Assembly (NCBI GenBank): GCA_045532175.1
Contig: JAZSFK010000064.1
Span: 1 to 26,621, forward strand
Length of the DNA stretch: 26,621 nucleotides
Source: Fimenecus sp045532175
Lineage (GTDB): Bacteria; Bacillota; Clostridia; Oscillospirales; Acutalibacteraceae
Direction of reading: 5' to 3'
This document shows positions 21,663 to 26,621 of this stretch, piece by piece; positions within the stretch are counted from its first letter, which is position 1, and the number at the start of each line of letters is the position of its first letter. Under the pieces are notes generated by a model. The model made no database searches, was not told where the DNA came from, and saw nothing but the letters and a program-made list of their open reading frames with translations. Position numbers and translations under genes: made by a program.

Positions 21663-23972
21663 TTATATATCCCTTCTTATTTTCACAACGGAAACAGTCA
21701 CGTCGTCACCGTGCTTTATATTTTTACCTTTTGCTACGGCACAAAGCTTTTCAGACAGATTTTCTGCATATCCGTTTCGGATAATATAGTTTTTTATATC
21801 ATCAAAGCTGTTTTCCGTTGCACCATCGGACATAAGAATAACAACATCCTCGTCCTTCAGGTTTCCCTGAACTGTTGCAAATTCCGCCTGTCTTAACAGA
21901 CCGATGGGCATAGCAGACCGCTTTATTTCCGCCGCCTTACCGTTCCTGAACAGAATTGATGAAGACGCACCTGCCTTATAAATCATGGTTTTTCCGTTAT
22001 ACAAATTTACCTTCAGTATATCCAGTGTTGCAAGGGATTCCTCGTGTCCCTTAATTAACAAAGCGGAGTTGACAAGTCTTAACGCACAGGGAAAAGAAAA
22101 ACCCGAAACAATAAGTCTTGAAAAAAGAGATGCCGCCATTGTGCTATCCACCGCCGCACGGTTTCCGCGTCCCATTCCGTCGCTTAATACTGCAATAAAA
22201 TTACCTTTTCCGTCATAAAAGGATTCAAAATAATCTCCGCACATTTCGTTTTTCTTCCCTGAAAGCTGAGAAAATTCACAGTCTACGGAATATGGTGGCT
22301 TTTCATAAAACATAAATAATCTTTCCTGCGAGTTACTAATCTCCACAGGTTTAGAAAAATCCGCTTCCATCACCTTTTCAACGCAGTTATGCAACTCCTC
22401 CTCCGTTGCCTTGCAATCCGAATTAACCGTTATGTTTACAAAGATGTTTCCACTCCCGTCTTTATAGCAATTTACTGTCGATGCCACGCCCATATCGTCA
22501 AGACAGTTTTTTACGGCAACAGACCTTTCATTGACAGGCTTCATATCCTTTTCAAAACTCTCCAGCAAATCATCAAGCATTTCGCAAACAGTATCAAACT
22601 GGTCAGCAGTAACTTTTCTCATTTCGTTAATTCTCCCTTCTGCACCAAGACGTGCGGAATATGATGTGTAATTCTTATTGAAATTATCACACAAAGACAT
22701 TATCCTTATACATTTACTCTGCAGGGACATTGGCGTACCGGAGGGTGTAACTATACCTTTTCTTCTGATTTCCTCCATAGCAAAGTCAAATTCGCCTATG
22801 GTTGCAGCCATCTGACTTCTCCAGCATTTTTCGTAATTACCGCAATCACTACATACATTGTCCCTTACCCGAAGGTACACGGCGGTGGTATCCGGAACAG
22901 ATTTTTCCTTGAGTTGTTGAGATACCCTATGCACTGTTTCAGACATATCGCAAACGGCATTACGGATTGTTTTTACCCTTGATACAGCAAATTCATTAAA
23001 ACTCCTGTCTTTGTCTGCAAGTGAAGATACAGAAAACAGTATTTTAAGCCTTACAATGAAGTTGCGGGGTGTTATTACAAAGAAAAATGATGCTATTGCA
23101 GTTTCTATCAATGGTTCAAGACCTCTGTTGTCCTCGCCCAAAAGAAGATATATACCCCCATAGGAAAAAATATAAGCACAGGCACAAAGAACTCGTCCCG
23201 AATATGAAAAAAGACCTGAAAAAAGACCTGCCCCTGCATAGGTAAACACCACGGGTGAAACACGCCCCATCATAATACAACCCAGAGAAGTGCTTATTCC
23301 GATTAATGCTCCTCCTGACTCCCTTCCCATATAAGCAGACATAATTATTATGTAGGAACAAGCCACTCCTGAAGGTGTTATTCCCAATATTGATATTCCC
23401 GACATTGACAAAATCAAAAGCAATAGTGCAACTGTTAAACCCGTCATCTCTTTTGACGTGGTTTTTTCTTTTGACATCAGTTTTTTCAAAATGTTAACTC
23501 CCGTTGCAAAAAAATATGCCGCACCAAAAGAAGTAATTGCCTCTGCAATCTTCAAGGTCAATGCCGAAACAGTAAAGTCACTTGCAAACATTGATACAAG
23601 ACCTGTTGACAGGGTTGAAAACAAAGAGATTGCAGGTGAAACAAATGCACTGTGTCTTAACTTGGGAAAAGTGCCTATGTACACTCTCAAAACATACACT
23701 AAAATCAATGCCATAACATAGCGGAAGGAAGATATATAGTTATTTGAAATAATATATCCCGTCATAGCACCAAAGCAGGAAAACAAAGTGTTTTCACGGT
23801 TTATCCCGCTGCAAAATGCTACTCCCAACGGTGAAAAATACTCATAGGTAGAGGCAGAGGCAACCGCACCTGCCAAAATAAAGCAAGCGCTCTGTCTTAT
23901 CACGGATTTTCCAAATTCCGACACCTGTATTCTTCCGTCCCCCACCGCTTGTCCGAACTCAAGATTTTTCAT
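21663..23972 (-). CDS. spoIIE: Stage II sporulation protein E (PP2C-type phosphatase)
   Basis: 769 residues. The N-terminal part (about 30-310) holds roughly ten hydrophobic segments; a central region (~310-560) includes CSDCGNYEKCW; the C-terminal PP2C domain starts near 565. Metal-binding Asp residues are visible in EMCGDYFE (Asp580), VLSDGMGRG (Asp598), LMSDGATE (Asp716) and HGDDVTV (Asp756/757), so the phosphatase looks intact. SpoIIE sits at the asymmetric septum, dephosphorylates SpoIIAA and so switches on sigma-F in the forespore. GAGGTGA precedes the ATG. The promoter has Spo0A features. It diverges from a MinD-like ATPase gene, which may be coincidence. Confidence 0.95.
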   Translation of the reverse strand: MKNLEFGQAVGDGRIQVSEFGKSVIRQSACFILAGAVASASTYEYFSPLGVAFCSGINRENTLFSCFGAMTGYIISNNYISSFRYVMALILVYVLRVYIGTFPKLRHSAFVSPAISLFSTLSTGLVSMFASDFTVSALTLKIAEAITSFGAAYFFATGVNILKKLMSKEKTTSKEMTGLTVALLLLILSMSGISILGITPSGVACSYIIIMSAYMGRESGGALIGISTSLGCIMMGRVSPVVFTYAGAGLFSGLFSYSGRVLCACAYIFSYGGIYLLLGEDNRGLEPLIETAIASFFFVITPRNFIVRLKILFSVSSLADKDRSFNEFAVSRVKTIRNAVCDMSETVHRVSQQLKEKSVPDTTAVYLRVRDNVCSDCGNYEKCWRSQMAATIGEFDFAMEEIRRKGIVTPSGTPMSLQSKCIRIMSLCDNFNKNYTSYSARLGAEGRINEMRKVTADQFDTVCEMLDDLLESFEKDMKPVNERSVAVKNCLDDMGVASTVNCYKDGSGNIFVNITVNSDCKATEEELHNCVEKVMEADFSKPVEISNSQERLFMFYEKPPYSVDCEFSQLSGKKNEMCGDYFESFYDGKGNFIAVLSDGMGRGNRAAVDSTMAASLFSRLIVSGFSFPCALRLVNSALLIKGHEESLATLDILKVNLYNGKTMIYKAGASSSILFRNGKAAEIKRSAMPIGLLRQAEFATVQGNLKDEDVVILMSDGATENSFDDIKNYIIRNGYAENLSEKLCAVAKGKNIKHGDDVTVSVVKIRRDI

Positions 23973-23999
23973 TTTTTCACCTCTTTTTCTGTATTGAAT

Positions 24000-24033
24000 A
24001 TTATATTCCTGTCCTTTCGATTATTTTGACGAA
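24000..24033 (-). promoter_or_regulatory. Spo0A-type promoter of spoIIE
   Basis: On the minus strand TATAAT (24000-24005) has no proper -35 at 17 bases, but TCGTCA lies 21 bases upstream (24027-24032). It overlaps TGACGAA (plus strand, 24027-24033), which matches the Spo0A box TGNCGAA. The B. subtilis spoIIE and spoIIG promoters have the same wide spacing and are activated by phosphorylated Spo0A. A second, weaker box-like ATCGAAA lies between the two elements. Confidence 0.55.
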
Positions 24034-24140
24034 AACGGACCGCAAAAAAGCACAGCTTTTAAAATATACAGGCGTATTTTTAACATCGGTGAAACAAAGT
24101 AAACTTTTGTAAAAAAATTCTTTTAAATTCTCGGCAAATG

Positions 24141-24149
24141 TGGTAGAAT
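24141..24149 (+). promoter_or_regulatory. Extended -10 promoter of the MinD-like gene
   Basis: TGGTAGAAT is an extended -10 element, with a weak TTTTAA 17 bases upstream of TAGAAT, 25 bases before the ATG. Confidence 0.4.
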
Positions 24150-24174
24150 AAAACAAGAGAAATGAGGCGAATTT

Positions 24175-24906
24175 ATGGCAAAAGTTTTTACTGTCACATC
24201 AGGCAAGGGCGGAGTCGGCAAATCCACCTTCTGCGTAAATATTGCAAAGGCTCTTTGCAGGGCTGAAAAAAAGGTTTTGCTTATTGACGGAGATGTTATG
24301 CTTCGTTGTCTTGACCTTCTTCTTCACCTTGATGAGGGTTTGGTTTATGATTGGTATGACATTATTGCAAATCGTTGTGACAAAAGTTCCGCCGTATTAA
24401 AATTCAACGATAAACTTCACCTTTTACCCTCACCTATCGAAATGCCTGAAAACTTATCTGAAGAAGCCTTCAAGGATATGGTTAAAGGCTTTGCCTCTGA
24501 TTACGACTATATTTTCATTGATTCTCCTGCCGGAATCGGTGATTTACAGACTATGTATGCACAGTCCTCTGACGAATGTATTGTAATTGCCACACCTGAT
24601 AATGTCAGTGCAAGAAGTGCCTGTATTGCAGGTAATTCTCTTATCAAGGCAGGTATCAAAGAGGAAAAATTACACCTTGTTATTAACCGATTTAACAAGA
24701 AATCCGTTAAAAAGGGAAAGTATCTGAATATTGACGAGATTATTGATATTACATACATCAGGCTTTTAGGCATCATTCCCGAGGAACAGGGATTTATGTA
24801 CTCCTCGGTGGTGGAAAAGGAACTTTCCGCACGAAGCAACGCAGTTTCTGCCTTTAACAAGATTTCGAGCAGAATTATGGGAAAAGAAATACAACTTAAT
24901 TTGTAA
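24175..24906 (+). CDS. MinD/ParA-family ATPase (MinD-like)
   Basis: 243 residues. The deviant Walker A motif SGKGGVGKSTF (residues 9-19) has the extra Lys typical of MinD/ParA. LLIDGDVMLRCLDLLL parallels the MinD switch-I region, YIFIDSPAGIGD is the Walker B/switch-II part, and LHLVINRF and LLGIIPEE follow as in MinD. It is shorter than usual MinD and ends GKEIQLNL without the basic amphipathic helix that anchors MinD to membrane. No minC or minE is adjacent, so division-site selection is not established; it could instead position another complex. GAGGCG lies before the ATG. It diverges from spoIIE and precedes mgsA, which seems to have its own promoter. Confidence 0.85.
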   Translation: MAKVFTVTSGKGGVGKSTFCVNIAKALCRAEKKVLLIDGDVMLRCLDLLLHLDEGLVYDWYDIIANRCDKSSAVLKFNDKLHLLPSPIEMPENLSEEAFKDMVKGFASDYDYIFIDSPAGIGDLQTMYAQSSDECIVIATPDNVSARSACIAGNSLIKAGIKEEKLHLVINRFNKKSVKKGKYLNIDEIIDITYIRLLGIIPEEQGFMYSSVVEKELSARSNAVSAFNKISSRIMGKEIQLNL

Positions 24907-24913
24907 AAAAATG

Positions 24914-24942
24914 TTGAAATTTTTTCACATATTTGGTACTAT
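24914..24942 (+). promoter_or_regulatory. Promoter of mgsA
   Basis: TTGAAA (24914-24919) and TACTAT (24937-24942) are 17 bases apart, with an extended -10 TGG. A TATAAT (24944-24949) just downstream is an alternative -10. The leader to the ATG is about 60 bases. Confidence 0.5.
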
Positions 24943-25006
24943 TTATAATGTACGAATTTGTTATTCACCTTATGCGAATGAAAAAATATGAAAGAAGGGG
25001 TTAAGT

Positions 25007-25408
25007 ATGAACATAGCACTTATCGCACACGACTCAAAAAAAGAACTTATGACACAGTTTTGTATTGCTTATTGCGGTATACTTTCACGCCACAATCTTT
25101 GTGCTACCGGAACAACGGGTAAAATGGTTTCCGAAGCAACGGGACTTAAAATTCAGAAGTTCTTAAGCGGTTCTCAGGGTGGCGACCAGCAAATCAGTTC
25201 AAGAATTGCTTGTAACGAAATCGACTTACTCCTTATGTTCCGTGACCCGCTTAATCCGAAGCGTCACGAACCAAAAGACCATACTCTTCTCCGTCTTTGC
25301 GATGTACACAACGTTCCTGTTGCTACAAATATTGCAACTGCCGAGGCTCTTATTCATGCTCTTGAGCGCGGTGACCTTGACTGGAGAGATATTGTCAACC
25401 CAAAATAA
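25007..25408 (+). CDS. mgsA: Methylglyoxal synthase
   Basis: 133 residues. It converts dihydroxyacetone phosphate to methylglyoxal and phosphate, a bypass used when sugar phosphates accumulate. Family marks: IALIAHDSKKE at the N-terminus, CATGTTGKM phosphate-binding loop, LSGSQGGDQQI with the catalytic Asp60, MFRDPLNPKRHEPKD with Asp80 and His87, and VPVATNIATAEALI. All key residues are present. AGAAGGGG precedes the ATG. hisS follows after 60 bases and may be co-transcribed. The presence of a glycolytic overflow enzyme fits a sugar-fermenting gut bacterium. Confidence 0.96.
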   Translation: MNIALIAHDSKKELMTQFCIAYCGILSRHNLCATGTTGKMVSEATGLKIQKFLSGSQGGDQQISSRIACNEIDLLLMFRDPLNPKRHEPKDHTLLRLCDVHNVPVATNIATAEALIHALERGDLDWRDIVNPK

Positions 25409-25420
25409 TCAAAGATTGAT

Positions 25421-25443
25421 GCCTCCTCTTGTTTCGAGGGGGC
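25421..25443 (+). other. Stable hairpin between mgsA and hisS
   Basis: GCCTCCTC and GAGGGGGC pair over 8 bases (one wobble) around a 7-base loop. It is followed by AAAACATATA, not a T-run, so it is not a classic terminator. It may act in mRNA processing or stability. The 60-base gap is too short for a T-box leader. Confidence 0.45.
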
Positions 25444-25468
25444 AAAACATATATTAAGGAAGATTTTT

Positions 25469-26621
25469 ATGGCTTTAATTACGAATGCTATCAAGGGAAC
25501 ACAGGATACACTCCCTAAAGAAAGCTACAAAATTCAATATGTGGAGTCCGCAGTAAGAGAAACTGCCGAAAACTTCGGTTTTCACGAAATGAGAACTCCT
25601 GTTTTTGAACACACGGAGCTTTTCCAACGTGGTGTCGGCGAAACTACTGACGTTGTTCAAAAAGAAATGTACACTTTTGAAGACAAGGGCGGTCGCAGTA
25701 TCACTCTCCGTCCTGAAGGTACGGCAGGTGCAGTAAGAGCATTCCTTGAACACGGACTTTTCAACGAGGGCTTACCGCAGAAGATTTACTATCTCACATC
25801 CTGTTACAGATACGAAAAGCCTCAGGCAGGTCGTCTTCGTGAATTCCACCAGTTCGGTGTTGAATGTTTTGGTGCAGGTGCTCCGAGTGCTGATGCAGAG
25901 GTTATTTCACTTGCAAATGAAGTTTTCAACTACCTCGGAATCAGCAATCTTGCTCTTGAAATCAACTCAATCGGTTGTCCCGAATGCAGAAAGCATTATC
26001 ACAAGGCACTTAAAGAATATTTTGAACAATATAAAGGTGACCTTTGCGAAACCTGTTTAGGTCGTCTTGACAGAAACCCAATGCGAATTCTTGACTGTAA
26101 GAGTCCTGTTTGTAGTGGTATTGCAGAAAAAGCACCAACAGTTCTCCAGTTCCTTTGTGATGATTGTAAAAATCACTTTGAAAGCGTTAAGAAATATCTT
26201 GATGCCATGAATATCGAATACACAGTTAACCCACAAATCGTTCGCGGACTTGACTACTACACAAGAACTGTTTTCGAGTTTGTTTCAAAGGAAATCGGTG
26301 CACAGGGTACAGTTTGCGGTGGCGGACGTTATGACGGTCTTATCGCTGAAATGGGTGGACAACCACTTCCTGCTTGCGGTTTCGGTTTAGGTCTTGAAAG
26401 GCTTCTTCTTTTAATGGAAGCACAGAAAACTCCATTCCCTGAACAAAAAAAATGTGACCTTTACATTGTAAGCATGGGTGAAAACGCAAATGTTAAGGCT
26501 GCCGAAATTGCTACAAATCTTCGTAGCGAGGGAATGTGTGTGCAGTTTGATACTGTTGGCAGAGGCTTGAAGCCACAGATGAAATATGCTAACAAAATCG
26601 GTGCTTTATACACACTCGTTT
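25469..26621 (+). CDS. hisS: Histidine--tRNA ligase, C-terminus cut by window edge
   Basis: 384 codons are present, reading MALITNAIKGTQDTLPKES onward, and the frame is open to the window end. Class II synthetase motifs: LRPEGTAGAVRAFLEHG, YLTSCYRYEKPQAGRLREFHQFGVE (motif 2 with the ATP-binding Arg), VRGLDYYTRTVFEF (histidine A), CGGGRYDGL, and GFGLGLERLLLL (motif 3). Four CxxC-like pairs (CPEC, CETC, CKSPVC, CDDC) in the insertion domain are usual in Firmicutes HisRS. The anticodon-binding domain has begun (CDLYIVSMGENA) and continues outside. AAGGAAG precedes the ATG. It probably charges tRNA-His and is often followed by aspS. Confidence 0.96.
   Translation, partial: MALITNAIKGTQDTLPKESYKIQYVESAVRETAENFGFHEMRTPVFEHTELFQRGVGETTDVVQKEMYTFEDKGGRSITLRPEGTAGAVRAFLEHGLFNEGLPQKIYYLTSCYRYEKPQAGRLREFHQFGVECFGAGAPSADAEVISLANEVFNYLGISNLALEINSIGCPECRKHYHKALKEYFEQYKGDLCETCLGRLDRNPMRILDCKSPVCSGIAEKAPTVLQFLCDDCKNHFESVKKYLDAMNIEYTVNPQIVRGLDYYTRTVFEFVSKEIGAQGTVCGGGRYDGLIAEMGGQPLPACGFGLGLERLLLLMEAQKTPFPEQKKCDLYIVSMGENANVKAAEIATNLRSEGMCVQFDTVGRGLKPQMKYANKIGALYTLV

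Noticed and set aside
25409..25468. T-box riboswitch for hisS
   Set aside because: The gap is only 60 bases, with no specifier loop or TGGNACC-type T-box sequence.

Overview
The window looks like chromosome of an AT-rich, endospore-forming gut Clostridia, most likely in the Oscillospirales/Ruminococcaceae area. This is inferred from gene content, not from a marker gene. The signs are spoIIE and spoVAC, strong AGGAGG-type ribosome sites, TTGAAA/TATAAT promoters, a GH3 enzyme with the reversed domain order known from Ruminococcus albus and Butyrivibrio, and a cohesin-like surface protein. No insertion sequence, prophage or CRISPR array is visible, and no gene-free stretch exceeds 300 bases.

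Left part (1-3003): the end of a hexuronate operon on the minus strand (mannonate dehydratase uxuA, then a truncated SDR-type fructuronate reductase uxuB) with a promoter carrying an operator-like inverted repeat. Next come a histidine-phosphatase gene and a divergent XRE-type regulator with its own inverted repeat.

2995-8911: a probable five-gene minus-strand operon from one good promoter: rlmB (rRNA methylase), an unusual 900-residue protein that looks like a P-type ATPase stripped of its catalytic motifs, an MgtC-family membrane protein, a TrmN6/YabB-like tRNA methylase, and rsmI. RNA modification and membrane biology are mixed here, and the dead-ATPase-like protein is the strongest candidate for something undescribed.

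8938-11077: a lipoprotein and a YiiX-like NlpC/P60 papain-fold protein, translationally coupled on the minus strand; then a lone spoVAC on the plus strand; then a short intergenic region with a 7-base tandem repeat and two GC-rich palindromes.

11086-18433: plant-polysaccharide genes interleaved with housekeeping genes: a cytoplasmic GH28 pectinase-like enzyme, tRNA-Thr(CGU), an SDR reductase, glucuronate isomerase uxaC, dusB, and a domain-swapped GH3 glycosidase. Together GH28, UxaC, UxuB and UxuA outline pectin/uronate breakdown toward 2-keto-3-deoxygluconate. A GPH-family sugar:cation symporter (20032-21564) could import the oligosaccharides.

18534-21564: a membrane-anchored cohesin-like surface protein, a 79-residue unknown gene whose promoter carries a LexA-type SOS box, and the symporter, separated by strong hairpin terminators.

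21663-26621: spoIIE with a Spo0A-type promoter (21-base spacing), diverging from a MinD-like ATPase, methylglyoxal synthase mgsA and a truncated hisS.

Start codons were chosen by ribosome-binding sites. Promoters, operators and terminators were located by eye and have not been tested.
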